Positions 21,583 to 31,120 are shown, counted from the first letter of the stretch. The stretch: 36,965 nt of DNA from an uncultured Roseburia sp. (GCA_910587865.1 CAJUNX010000001.1:27338-64302), one strand, 5' to 3'. Numbers and translations are program-made. The notes: generated by a model not told the origin, from the letters alone.

Positions 21583-24500
21583 ATGGGAAACTCGATTTTT
21601 GATCAGGCTGCAAAGTTCATGCGTGACCGGCGTAACAATCACCGCTGGCTGTCAATCGTACTGTGCCTTGCCATTGTGGTTACGGTCGGGACCTTTTATG
21701 TGCTGATCAGACAGGGGCAGGCAATGAGCCATAAGGAACAGGTGCTTGAATGTCAGATGCAGGTACATGTACATGAAGCCGGATGTTTTGACGCAGAGAA
21801 CAGACTGATCTGTCTCTATTCGGACTATGTGCTGCATATGCATAATTCGGACTGCTATGACGCAAACGGAGTGCTGGTCTGCCAGCTGCCGGAGATCGAA
21901 GCGCATACGCATGACGACAGCTGTTACCTGAGGGAACAGAGGCTGATCTGCGGGATGGAAGAGAGCGGGGCGCATACGCACGATGACAGCTGCTATACAA
22001 AAGAGCAGGGAGATGTGATCTGCGCTCTTGCGGAACATACCCATAACGAGAGCTGCTACAGTGTGCCTGAGGTACAGCCTGCGCCGCCGGCGGAACCTGT
22101 AGAAGGGGGAGCGGAGGGAGAAGGATCCGCGGAAGCTCCCGCAGCGGAAGTCCCGGTCGTACCGGCGGAGCCGCAGCTGGTCTGCGGACTGGAAGAACAT
22201 CAGCATGCAAATGAATGCTATGCCTGGAACGACAACCTCACCTGCGCGATGGAAGAGGGCGCCGGACATACGCATGACGAGAGCTGTTATGAGACGGTGG
22301 AGACGCTGGTCTGCGGGAAGGAACAGCATATTTTGCATACGCATGGCGATGAATGCCGCAGCGCAGAAGGCTTTCTGGTGTGCGGATTGATTGAACTGAA
22401 CGAGCATATGCATAACGCAGACTGTTTTCGGACGATCGAGCTGACCGGGGATGAAGTGGCAGGGCTGAATCCGGAGCCGACAGAGGCGCCGGAAATGACA
22501 GAAATGACGGAAACAACCGATGTGCTAGAACATGAGCACGACGAGAATTGCTATGACGAAGAAGGGAACCTGATCTGCGAGTATGCCCCGGAGGAAGAAG
22601 AGGAGCATGTACACGGAGACGACTGTTATGACGAAGAAGGGAACCTGATCTGTGGACTGGAAGGTCATGCACACGACGAGAATTGCTATGACGAGGAGGG
22701 GAACCTGATCTGTGAGTATGCCCCGGAGAAAGAAGAGGAGCATGTACACGGAGACGACTGTTATGACGAAGAAGGGAATCTGATCTGCGGACTGGAAGGT
22801 CATGCACACGACGAGAATTGCTATGACGAGGAGGGGAACCTGATCTGTGAGTATGCCCCGGAGAAAGAAGAGGAGCATGTACACGGAGACGACTGTTATG
22901 ACGAAGAAGGGAATCTGATCTGCGGACTGGAAGGTCATGCACATGATGAGAGCTGTTATGACGAAGAAGGGAACCTGACCTGTGAGTATGCACCAGAGGA
23001 AGAAGAGGAGCATGTACACACTGACCGGTGTTATGATAAAGAAGGGAATCTGATCTGCGGCTTTGAAGCGCATGAGCATAATGACAGCTGCTACGACGAG
23101 GACGGCGAACTGATCTGCGGGTATGTGACGGAGAGATCACACGAGCATGATATCAGCTGCTATGACGAGGACGGCGAGCTGATCTGCGGCTTTGAGGATG
23201 CGAAAGACCACGAGCATGACAGATACTGCTATGACGAGGACGGCGAACTGATCTGCGGCTATGAAGGCGTGAAGGATCATGTGCACGGCGAGGAATGCTA
23301 CGATGAGGAAGGGAATCTGATCTGCGGCTATGACGAGGGACATATACATGACGAAAGCTGTTACGATGAGAAGGGCAGACTGATTTGTCGATATGCGAAG
23401 AAACATGTTCATGATGAGAGCTGCTATGATGAAGACGGCAATCTGATCTGCGGCTATGACGATGAGGATGAGGAGCCGGCCGAATATACCCGTATTTTCC
23501 AGGGGGACGGCTACACGATCACTGCAATCTATAGCGCTGATGCCAATATCCCGGAGGAGGCAGAGTTTATCGCGGAGCAGATCACTCCGGACAGTGACGG
23601 CGAGCATTATGCACAGCGGGAAGCGGAATATCAGGAAGCGGTAGAAAATGAGAACGCATCCATGAGAGCACTGCTTAAGGTAGGCTTTTACGTAGACGGT
23701 GTGGAGGTCGAGCCGGAGAGTCCGGTGACACTGATGATACAGTTCCTTGACGAGGACGGTCTGGCGGACGGAAGCCCGATCACAGTGATTCACTTTGCGG
23801 ATGAAGGTACGGAAAAGCTTGACGGAAGCAGAGCGGAGAATAATAGCACAACATTTCAGATGGAGAGCTTTTCTGAAATCGCAATCGGTTATGGGCAGGA
23901 TGAGCCCATAACCGTCGAGGAGGAAAGCTCCTCCATTTATATCTCGAGAACTTTCGATTATAAGAATGCGGCGTTTCAGATTACCTTTCATATCGAAGGG
24001 GAAGCGACGAGAGAAGACGGCGAGATGTTTCGAAGCAGCACGAAAAAAAAGACGGGATCAGCAGACGAATCGGCGGATGCAGATGACGAGTCGGCTACTG
24101 AAAACGAAGCCGAAGGGGCTGAGGAAGAGGATACAGGCCTGACGGAGCAGAACGGGAACGGTGCGGAATCGGAAGAAACTTCAGGAGAAGAAGAGTCTGT
24201 CGAATTGGAAGATAACGTTTCTTCCGATGCAGATCAAAACGGCGATATGACGGGGACGGATGACGCGGGTGAAACCGGATCAGACGATGGGGATCTGTCA
24301 GACCAGAAACTGGAATTTCATCTGGAGATACTGGATGAAAATACCGAGGAATATCAGACGGCATTGTCTTATATGAATGACATGGATAAGACGACAGATC
24401 TTCTGATGGTTCAGGTCATGTCCTACTCCGTGACATTTGGCGGTGCAAAACTGGATTTGTCAGCGTGTGAGGTCACAGCGAAAATAACGCCGACCCGGGC

Positions 24501-27078
24501 GCTGCGCGAGTACACCATCGAATCCATTCCGCAGGCAATATCCTGCACGCTGTATGCAAATGAAGAGGAAGCCGTTGTTTTCGGAAACAAAGCGGATACG
24601 GATCCGGGTACATCGGATGCCGATACATCGGATGAGGGGACGGGATCGGACGGATCTGCGGAGGATAACCGGAACGGAGATCTGACCGGAGCGGACAATG
24701 AGGAGACGGCAGACGGATCATCTGACTTCGAATCAGATGGGCTGCAGGAAATACCGGGAAATGCACAGTCGGGTGAAGAAGAAGAGGAGCTGATTGTCGC
24801 TGCTCTCGCGCTGCCGAACGCGGCTACGGTGAGTGAACTGGATTCTATGGTTTTGAGTGAAGAGACTCCGGATGAAACCATGAGGTTCACGTTAAACAGC
24901 CCGACCTTTGCAGTGCGTGTGGCAAGCCAGGCAAATCCACATTTTTCAGTGCAGTATTATGCGACGCTTTCCCGCCTGTCGGACAGCGGCGCTGCAAGTC
25001 TGGATGTGATCAATACGCACACGGACAATGGCGCACACCTGCCGCAGAATGGAAATCTTTCGCTTTCCACGACACAAATCTGTCTGGATGCAAGTGGAAA
25101 TGTTCAGATGGAAGACGAACTGATGGAAGTATATGCAGGGAGGGAGTTCCAGTATATCAAGGCTCCGAGCATCAATTACTTTGACGCGCTGGTGGATAAT
25201 GTCGGGTATGAATTGAAAGAAATCTGGGTGATGAAGCCGGAGTTTCATACTCACACACAGGCATGCTACGAAACGGATAAAGGGGAAGAATTTAGCGAGG
25301 ACGAGGAACGTGTGTTAATCTGTGAGGCGTCAAAAGATACGAATCCAGACAACTGGAAGGTATATCCATACAGCCCGGATATTCATTTTACCAACCGCGA
25401 ACTGTCGGCGGGAGAGGGAAGCGGCTATATCCTGATCAATAAGAATGCAACGATCCGGCTGGTGTATGATATCACGACAAATGATGACTCTGTATTTAAC
25501 GGAGCCCTCTATGATTATGATATCAGTGATGGTTATCAGACATCAGGCAATGTGAAGATAATGGATACAAAACATTATGGGATCAACTCGGATGGCAATT
25601 ATAGCGGAAGCGGTGTAAAATATGCATTTGGAAATAAAAACTGCGGAACCGATTATGGAGAAAACCTTTGGAATGGGAATAAACTGAATGCAGGAAACAG
25701 AAAAACAGACGGTGATCCTTATACATCATTTGCGGGATGTACGTTTGGCCTGGTAAGCGGCCTGGGGACGGATGGAAATCCGGTGTTTTCCGCAGGCATT
25801 GATGCCCCGAAACTTTTCGGGCCCACAACAGAACCGATCGGAAAATATCAGTATCCTTCGGATCTTCATTTTAAGAGGAACGGGGATACATATACACTTA
25901 CCTCTGTGACTGGAGATAGGATCAGTGCAGCGAATCTTCATAAATTTAATCATCCGAGCTATGATAATGGAAAGGTACACTATAATATATGGACAAACAA
26001 TTTCTGGCCGATGGATGGGATAACTGACAATCAGGATATGCTGTTTGGCAGAACAAAGGGGGGTGCAAATACCAAGACACAAAAATTTGGCCCAGGAGAC
26101 TGGGATAATTTACCGATCAGCGATGACGGGCTGGATCACAACAGTTTCTTTGGCATGTCGTATGAAGTTGATTTTGAATTGTCAGGCGATTATGTGGGAC
26201 CGTTAGAGTACATGTTTTTCGGTGATGATGACATGTGGGTATTCTTAAGCAAAGTGGATGACAATGGGAACCTCTCAGATTCCAAACTGGTCTGTGATAT
26301 CGGCGGAGTCCATTCTTCTGTAGGTGAATATGTGGATCTTTGGGATTACCTGAAGAAAGGCGAAGAAGGAATCGGAAAATACCGGCTGAGCTTTTTCTAC
26401 ACCGAGCGCGGCGCTTCCGGTTCGACCTGCTGGATGCAGTTTACATTGCCGTCCGTGACGGTTGTGACGCCCGAGACCTCGACAAAGGATTACGGACAGC
26501 TGAGAGTTGAAAAGACGGTTACCAAAATCACCAGTACCGGTTCGGAAGTGGTCGATAACGGGGATGAATTTTACTTTACGATTCGGTTAAAAGGAGCAGA
26601 TGGAAACCGTCTGCCGGATGATTATTCCTACACGAAGTATGATAAGGAGAATAACATCATCGGGCATGATCTGGTGATATGGAACGGAGGAGAATTCACA
26701 CTGAAAAACGGTGAATATATCATCATCCGATATCTTCCGCAGGGAAGCAAGTATGAAATTGTGGAGAGTGATACAGCGCTGACGATTGTCGACGGGACGG
26801 CGGAGGAAAGCGAAATCCACTATTTTACGGATATAACGGTGGATGGAGCGGAAAAAGGTGATAATCTGGAGACGGATAAGGTGGCAGACGGCTCCATTCC
26901 GCAGAAGGACACCAGTGTCGTACATTATAACAACAAATATCACGCTTATGAGCTGCCGGAAACCGGAGGCAGCGGTACAACACCATATACTATGGCAGGC
27001 GTCTTCTGTATTTTAAGCGGCGCAGGTCTTATGTATAAAAAGAAATTCAGGGAAAGGAGGTTCAAAAAGGCTTCTTAG
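21583..27078 (+). CDS. Giant LPETG surface protein with HxHxxxC repeats
   Basis: About 1,831 residues, exported and sortase-anchored. Parts in order: a long basic n-region and signal helix (about 20-46); some 23 copies of an HxHxxxCY...LxC motif (62 to about 626); a beta-rich region like those beside Cna-type adhesin domains, interrupted by two acidic low-complexity stretches (about 815-905 and 1005-1070); one more HTHTQACY motif at 1222; a fibro-slime domain (about 1515-1625, with FFGDDDMWVFL and DIGGVHSS); a Cna-B-like domain (about 1640-1785); and LPETG at 1791-1795, then a hydrophobic segment and basic tail. The His/Cys repeats could bind metal or form disulfides. It is probably an adhesin or pilus tip protein joined by the class C sortase downstream (inference). 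A TTG at 21562 is in frame, but the ATG at 21583 has GGAAGGAAG well placed. Confidence 0.92.
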   Translation: MGNSIFDQAAKFMRDRRNNHRWLSIVLCLAIVVTVGTFYVLIRQGQAMSHKEQVLECQMQVHVHEAGCFDAENRLICLYSDYVLHMHNSDCYDANGVLVCQLPEIEAHTHDDSCYLREQRLICGMEESGAHTHDDSCYTKEQGDVICALAEHTHNESCYSVPEVQPAPPAEPVEGGAEGEGSAEAPAAEVPVVPAEPQLVCGLEEHQHANECYAWNDNLTCAMEEGAGHTHDESCYETVETLVCGKEQHILHTHGDECRSAEGFLVCGLIELNEHMHNADCFRTIELTGDEVAGLNPEPTEAPEMTEMTETTDVLEHEHDENCYDEEGNLICEYAPEEEEEHVHGDDCYDEEGNLICGLEGHAHDENCYDEEGNLICEYAPEKEEEHVHGDDCYDEEGNLICGLEGHAHDENCYDEEGNLICEYAPEKEEEHVHGDDCYDEEGNLICGLEGHAHDESCYDEEGNLTCEYAPEEEEEHVHTDRCYDKEGNLICGFEAHEHNDSCYDEDGELICGYVTERSHEHDISCYDEDGELICGFEDAKDHEHDRYCYDEDGELICGYEGVKDHVHGEECYDEEGNLICGYDEGHIHDESCYDEKGRLICRYAKKHVHDESCYDEDGNLICGYDDEDEEPAEYTRIFQGDGYTITAIYSADANIPEEAEFIAEQITPDSDGEHYAQREAEYQEAVENENASMRALLKVGFYVDGVEVEPESPVTLMIQFLDEDGLADGSPITVIHFADEGTEKLDGSRAENNSTTFQMESFSEIAIGYGQDEPITVEEESSSIYISRTFDYKNAAFQITFHIEGEATREDGEMFRSSTKKKTGSADESADADDESATENEAEGAEEEDTGLTEQNGNGAESEETSGEEESVELEDNVSSDADQNGDMTGTDDAGETGSDDGDLSDQKLEFHLEILDENTEEYQTALSYMNDMDKTTDLLMVQVMSYSVTFGGAKLDLSACEVTAKITPTRALREYTIESIPQAISCTLYANEEEAVVFGNKADTDPGTSDADTSDEGTGSDGSAEDNRNGDLTGADNEETADGSSDFESDGLQEIPGNAQSGEEEEELIVAALALPNAATVSELDSMVLSEETPDETMRFTLNSPTFAVRVASQANPHFSVQYYATLSRLSDSGAASLDVINTHTDNGAHLPQNGNLSLSTTQICLDASGNVQMEDELMEVYAGREFQYIKAPSINYFDALVDNVGYELKEIWVMKPEFHTHTQACYETDKGEEFSEDEERVLICEASKDTNPDNWKVYPYSPDIHFTNRELSAGEGSGYILINKNATIRLVYDITTNDDSVFNGALYDYDISDGYQTSGNVKIMDTKHYGINSDGNYSGSGVKYAFGNKNCGTDYGENLWNGNKLNAGNRKTDGDPYTSFAGCTFGLVSGLGTDGNPVFSAGIDAPKLFGPTTEPIGKYQYPSDLHFKRNGDTYTLTSVTGDRISAANLHKFNHPSYDNGKVHYNIWTNNFWPMDGITDNQDMLFGRTKGGANTKTQKFGPGDWDNLPISDDGLDHNSFFGMSYEVDFELSGDYVGPLEYMFFGDDDMWVFLSKVDDNGNLSDSKLVCDIGGVHSSVGEYVDLWDYLKKGEEGIGKYRLSFFYTERGASGSTCWMQFTLPSVTVVTPETSTKDYGQLRVEKTVTKITSTGSEVVDNGDEFYFTIRLKGADGNRLPDDYSYTKYDKENNIIGHDLVIWNGGEFTLKNGEYIIIRYLPQGSKYEIVESDTALTIVDGTAEESEIHYFTDITVDGAEKGDNLETDKVADGSIPQKDTSVVHYNNKYHAYELPETGGSGTTPYTMAGVFCILSGAGLMYKKKFRERRFKKAS
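21766..23460 (+). repeat. Array of ~23 HxHxxxC-coding repeats
   Basis: Units of 20-25 residues follow the pattern H-x-H-x3-C-Y/F-x5-8-L-x-C. The first nine (to about 22440) are diverged, units 10-17 are near-identical, and 18-23 form a third subgroup with DEDGEL. Both Cys and both His are kept in nearly every copy. The exceptions are unit 9, which lacks the second Cys, and unit 8, which has Cys-Arg instead of Cys-Tyr. Confidence 0.93.
22606..23010 (+). repeat. Three near-identical 135-bp higher-order units
   Basis: Inside the array, double repeats of 45 codons start at 22606, 22741 and 22876, exactly 135 bp apart, and a diverged copy begins at 23011. Differences are mostly single synonymous bases, which points to recent duplication or unequal recombination. 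Confidence 0.93.
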
Positions 27079-27092
27079 AACTGAATGGAACA

Positions 27093-27120
27093 TGGATCAG
27101 ATGCGAAACGCACAGATCCA
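27093..27120 (+). other. Intercistronic stem-loop before the major pilin
   Basis: TGGATC (27093-27098) pairs with GATCCA (27115-27120), and an inner TGCG-AAA-CGCA hairpin sits between them. It lies in the 77-base gap between the giant protein and the pilin, with no T-run. It could be an RNA processing or stabilising element that lets the pilin be made in excess. Confidence 0.4.
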
Positions 27121-27155
27121 GACATAAAAATCATAAAGAAAAGGAGAATGTGATT

Positions 27156-28631
27156 ATGAAACGAATCAAAAAACTGGCCAGCCTGCTGCTGGCAATGGTG
27201 ATGGTTCTGGCCATGGGCACGACGGTATTTGCAGCCGAGGCAGCAGATCCGCAGGAGACAGGATCCATTACGATCAAGGATGTCAAGGAAGGTGCAGTCT
27301 ATAACATTTACAGAATATTTGACCTGGAAAGCTATAATGCAGACAAAAACCTGTACTCTTACAAAGTAAATGCTGCATGGAGCGGCTTCTTTGCAGAGGG
27401 AGCACCAGGGCAGAATTATGTAGATATTTCTGACACCGGCTACGTAACCTGGAAAGAGGGCGTGGGTGATGCGGCGGCAGCGGCACTGGCAAAGGAAGCG
27501 CTGGCTTATGCAAAAGCGAATGCCATTACTCCGGTAAAAACGACCGAGGAGGCAGGAGAAGGTGTAAAGGAAATTAAAGTGGAGGGACTGCCGCTGGGCT
27601 ATTATCTGTTAGATTCCACGGTAGGTACCTTATGTTCTCTGAATACCACAAATCCGGATGTAAATATTGCGGATAAGAACCAGGAACCGACAAATGAAAA
27701 AGAGGTGGAAGAGGATTCCAATGGCAATTATGGTTCAAAAGATGATGCTGATATCGGACAGACGGTAAACTTCCGAAGCACGATTACCGCACAGGAAGGC
27801 GCGCAGAATTATATCTTCCACGATAAAATGTCTGACGGACTGACCTTCGGCGAGGTGACCGGGATTACCTTAAACGGAGAGGCGGTTGACGCGGCAGATT
27901 ACACGGTGCTGACCGGTGATGCAGTCGGGGATAACTGTACATTTGAGGTAGTATTTGTAAAAGCTTTCTGCGATGCATTGGTTGAAAATGATTCAATTGT
28001 GATCAGCTATACGGCGACCTTAAATGAGAATGCTGTGATCGCCGGGGCAAACCCGAATGAAAGTAAGCTGACCTATGGCGAGAATAATGAGTTTGAGACG
28101 ACACCGAGTGTGACAGAGACGTTTACCTGGAAGTTTGGGGTATTAAAATATGTTTTAGATGGCGAAGAAAAATCACCGCTGGCGGAAGCTGAATTCACGC
28201 TGAGTAAGAACGAAGACGGTTCTGAGCCGATCAAATTCATAGCCAAGGGAACAACAACTGAGGGTGGAATTCCGATTTATCAGGTGGCAGAGGATCCGAC
28301 GGCAGAGGGCGTTATCACAACAATTGTGACAGATGCGACAGGTCAATTTATTCTGCAGGGATTAGATTCGGATACGTATTATCTGACCGAGACGAAATCT
28401 CCGGACGGCTACAACGAGCTGGATAAGCCGGTGAAGGTTGTAATCGATGAAAATGGTAATGTCACGGCGAATGGCGAAGAGGTTGCTAAGGTAGAGGTTG
28501 AGAACAAGTCCGGTTCCCTCCTTCCCTCCACCGGTGGTATCGGTACGACGATCTTCTATGTGATCGGCGGTATCCTGGTAGTGGCTGCAGGCGTTCTGTT
28601 AGTAACCAAGAAGCGCATGAAAGCCGAGTAA
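27156..28631 (+). CDS. Major pilin backbone, isopeptide-forming (SpaA/FimA-like)
   Basis: A 491-residue exported pilin subunit. A signal peptide ends near VFAAEA (about 27-29). An N-terminal pilin domain runs to about residue 170. There the segment NIADKNQEPT holds the lysine expected to be the polymerisation site. Two Cna-B-like domains follow. The second contains the E-box-like YYLTETKSPDGYN. The sorting signal is LPSTG at 456-460, followed by a hydrophobic stretch and a KKRMK tail. The class C sortase encoded next should link the threonine of one subunit to the lysine of another and build the pilus shaft. AAGGAG lies 9 bases before the ATG at 27156; the GTG at 27150 is in frame but less well placed. 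Confidence 0.93.
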   Translation: MKRIKKLASLLLAMVMVLAMGTTVFAAEAADPQETGSITIKDVKEGAVYNIYRIFDLESYNADKNLYSYKVNAAWSGFFAEGAPGQNYVDISDTGYVTWKEGVGDAAAAALAKEALAYAKANAITPVKTTEEAGEGVKEIKVEGLPLGYYLLDSTVGTLCSLNTTNPDVNIADKNQEPTNEKEVEEDSNGNYGSKDDADIGQTVNFRSTITAQEGAQNYIFHDKMSDGLTFGEVTGITLNGEAVDAADYTVLTGDAVGDNCTFEVVFVKAFCDALVENDSIVISYTATLNENAVIAGANPNESKLTYGENNEFETTPSVTETFTWKFGVLKYVLDGEEKSPLAEAEFTLSKNEDGSEPIKFIAKGTTTEGGIPIYQVAEDPTAEGVITTIVTDATGQFILQGLDSDTYYLTETKSPDGYNELDKPVKVVIDENGNVTANGEEVAKVEVENKSGSLLPSTGGIGTTIFYVIGGILVVAAGVLLVTKKRMKAE

Positions 28632-28699
28632 GAGAAGCGATATACTGAGATAAGATTTACTTAGGAAGCCTATGGCTTGGAAGTACACAGACATATGCT

Positions 28700-28763
28700 C
28701 CGGGGACGGGAGGCTCCGTCCCCGGTTGTGCCGCACAGGCTGACACCTTCCCGTGGTGTGCGG
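28700..28763 (+). promoter_or_regulatory. Two strong stem-loops between pilin and sortase
   Basis: A perfect 10-bp G+C-rich stem (28700-28709 with 28716-28725) is followed by a second hairpin (CCGCACA 28731-28737 with TGTGCGG 28757-28763). Neither has a T-run. They fill part of the 204-base gap, the largest in the operon, and fit an mRNA stabiliser or partial attenuator that keeps pilin output above sortase output. A third small stem (28813-28818 with 28826-28831) overlaps the sortase ribosome binding site. Confidence 0.55.
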
Positions 28764-28835
28764 TGAGCAACGGATTTATTACGCAGATACAGGAAATCCG
28801 GCGGACGTCAGCAGACGGAGGAAGACCGTCTTAGA

Positions 28836-29843
28836 ATGATTGTGGGGAAACCTATGAAGGACAGGAAAAAGGAAGCGAGAGAAGAGATAAAGAAAGAATT
28901 AAAGCAGAACGAACAGAAAGCGGAAGAAAAAAAAGAGCCGGGGAAGAAGAAAAAAAAGAAGAAGCGCGGCCCGTCGCTTTCGACGATGATTTTGGTGATC
29001 ATCATGCTGGCCGGCGTTGGAATCCTTTCCTATCCGACGGTCAGCGACTGGTGGAATTCCATGCACGCCACGCAGGCAATTGCGGGATATAACGAGGCGG
29101 TGGAAAACCTGTCCGGTGATGAACGGGAAGTGATGCTTGAGGAGGCGGCAGCGTATAATGAATCGCTTGCCAACGGTGTGAGATTCAGTCTGTCGGAGGA
29201 AGAGTACGCGAAATATGAGAGTACGCTCGACATTACCGGCACCGGCATTATGGGTTACATACAGATCCCGGCGATCAATGTGAATCTTCCCATCTATCAC
29301 AGTGTGGAGGAATCCGTGCTGCAGATCGCTGTCGGCCATATTCCGGGTTCTTCTCTTCCGATCGGCGGAGAACGTACCCATGCCGTATTATCCGGTCATC
29401 GCGGTCTGCCGAGCGCAAAGCTGTTTTCCGATCTGGACCGGATTGTGGAAGGAGATATTTTTACCGTCACCGTTCTTGATCAGACGGTGACTTACCTGGT
29501 TGACCAGATCCGTATCGTCCTGCCGGAGGAGACCGACGACATGGCGATCGAGGAGGGAAAGGATTACTGTACCCTGGTAACCTGTACGCCCTACGGGATC
29601 AACACTCACCGGATGCTGGTCCGCGGACACCGGATCGATAATCTGTCCGGAGATGTCGTGGTGTCCGCCGAGGCAGTGCGGATACCGAATTATGTTGTGA
29701 TTCCTGCCGTCGGGATACCGCTGCTGTTTCTGCTGCTGATACTGATGCTGATTTATCATCGCAGAAGAGGTCCGAAAAAATCCGGACAGGAGCTGTTGGA
29801 AGAGATTCGTAAGAAGAATGACGAGAGGGGGGACGGTTCATGA
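28836..29843 (+). CDS. srtC: Class C (pilin-polymerising) sortase
   Basis: A 335-residue membrane transpeptidase. A very basic, Lys/Glu-rich cytoplasmic N-terminus is followed by a membrane helix (about 47-66). The sortase barrel has His188 in LSGHRGLP, Cys250 in TCTPYG, and Arg259/Arg263 in THRMLVRG. The TCTPYGINTHR signature and a second membrane helix near the C-terminus (about 285-308) are features of class C enzymes. It should polymerise the LPSTG pilin encoded just upstream and add the LPETG protein. The start at 28836 has GGAGGA about 13 bases upstream, partly in a hairpin. The ATG at 28854 with GGGGA is an alternative. The stop overlaps the next start by 4 bases. Confidence 0.93.
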   Translation: MIVGKPMKDRKKEAREEIKKELKQNEQKAEEKKEPGKKKKKKKRGPSLSTMILVIIMLAGVGILSYPTVSDWWNSMHATQAIAGYNEAVENLSGDEREVMLEEAAAYNESLANGVRFSLSEEEYAKYESTLDITGTGIMGYIQIPAINVNLPIYHSVEESVLQIAVGHIPGSSLPIGGERTHAVLSGHRGLPSAKLFSDLDRIVEGDIFTVTVLDQTVTYLVDQIRIVLPEETDDMAIEEGKDYCTLVTCTPYGINTHRMLVRGHRIDNLSGDVVVSAEAVRIPNYVVIPAVGIPLLFLLLILMLIYHRRRGPKKSGQELLEEIRKKNDERGDGS

Positions 29844-31120
29844 AAAAGAAATGGCTGCGGCCGGCGACCGCGCTGACCATTGCGCTTGGGATGATACTGC
29901 TGCTGCCGCTGATACCGAATGCTGCGGAGGCCGGAGCTGCCGGAAAACCCGGCTCTCTGACGGTGGAACCATGCGGGGATCCGGGACCGGCAGAAGGTGA
30001 CGGAGCGCAGGATGCCGGCATGAAAGAGGATCTCGCGACGATCACTTTGGAAATCGATCTTTATAAAGTAGCCGCTATGGAAAAAGAGGACGGCTATGAC
30101 AGCTACACGTATGAATTGCTGGATGCTTACCAGACGCTTGCGATTGACCGCGATATCGACAATGACGGGTGGAGAGAGCAGTCGCAGATGGCGGCGGCGA
30201 TCGCGCTGGCGGGTGAGTGTATGGAGACGCCGGATCCGGCCGGGAATCAGCCGGTGTACCGGACCGGCAGAGCGGGTGAGAAGATCGCCGACCTGGAACC
30301 GGGGCTTTATCTCGTCATCGCCAGGGCAAAAGATGCGACGGGCTATGTCAGGACCGTCACGACGGATGCGGGGGAACGCAATATCGTGACGACGGCGGAT
30401 ACGGCGGAGTATACGTATACCTTTCTGCCGGAGCTGGTGACGGTTCCCGGCAAGGATCCGATTGACGGTGTGGCGGGCACAGCGACGGAGTACGGGCCGT
30501 GGAAGGATGATGTCACGATCACCTTAAAGCCGGAACGCGAGAAACGGTTCGGCTCTTTGGAAATATTAAAGACACTTTTAACTTATGAAACATCAAGTGA
30601 CGCTGTCTTTGTCTTTCTCATAGAGGGGACGGATGATGCCGGCAATCTGGTTTACAGCGACGAGGTGACGCTGGCCTTCAGCGCGCCGGGAGAAAAGCGG
30701 GTGCAGATTGACAATATTCCGGTGGGCACACATGTGACGGTGACCGAGGTTTATACGGGAGCGAGTTACGAGCTGGTGACGGATCGGGAGCAGCATGTGG
30801 TGATAGAGGTGGACACACTGGCACATGTGGAATTTACAAATGATTATGACAGACGTCAGAACGGCGGCTACGGCATCACGAATCATTTCGGCTATGTGGA
30901 GTCGGAGATCGGCGGAGGCGCCGGCGGGGATTCGGCCGGTGACGGCAATACGGCGGGCGGAAGCTGGAGCTGGTCACAGCTGACGGACAATGAGACAATT
31001 CCCGGAACAGGGGAAGATCCGGGCAGCGGATCCGTTTCGGGGAGTACGAACCCGGACAGCGGGAGCGTTCCGGACGCAGGGAATGACGCAGATCAGACGA
31101 ACGGCACAGCGAACGAATAA
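29840..31120 (+). CDS. Secreted pilin-like protein without cell-wall anchor
   Basis: A 426-residue exported protein. A signal peptide ends near PNAAEAGA (about 31-34). Residues about 60-165 resemble the N-terminal domain of pilins (ITLEIDLYKV, then LEPGLYLVIARA). A Cna-B/DUF5979-like domain spans about 235-335 and contains the E-box-like TEVYTGASY. The C-terminal 70 residues are a Gly/Ser/Thr/Asn-rich tail. There is no LPXTG-like motif or membrane segment, so it should be released, held by partners, or joined to the pilus through a lysine. Its position after the class C sortase suggests a minor pilin or tip-cap role (inference). It starts inside the sortase stop codon region (4-base overlap), which implies translational coupling. 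Confidence 0.85.
   Translation: MKKKWLRPATALTIALGMILLLPLIPNAAEAGAAGKPGSLTVEPCGDPGPAEGDGAQDAGMKEDLATITLEIDLYKVAAMEKEDGYDSYTYELLDAYQTLAIDRDIDNDGWREQSQMAAAIALAGECMETPDPAGNQPVYRTGRAGEKIADLEPGLYLVIARAKDATGYVRTVTTDAGERNIVTTADTAEYTYTFLPELVTVPGKDPIDGVAGTATEYGPWKDDVTITLKPEREKRFGSLEILKTLLTYETSSDAVFVFLIEGTDDAGNLVYSDEVTLAFSAPGEKRVQIDNIPVGTHVTVTEVYTGASYELVTDREQHVVIEVDTLAHVEFTNDYDRRQNGGYGITNHFGYVESEIGGGAGGDSAGDGNTAGGSWSWSQLTDNETIPGTGEDPGSGSVSGSTNPDSGSVPDAGNDADQTNGTANE

Noticed and set aside
22606..23010. CRISPR-like direct repeats
   Set aside because: The repeats are in frame, code a protein motif and have no variable spacers.
22238..23140. Long open frame on the minus strand across the HxHxxxC repeats
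   Set aside because: It is the complement of a periodic coding array. Its periodicity mirrors the plus-strand gene, and it has no ribosome binding site or family match.
28700..28725. End of the pilin operon
   Set aside because: The hairpin is strong but lacks a T-run, and the functionally linked class C sortase follows on the same strand, so I read it as an internal element.
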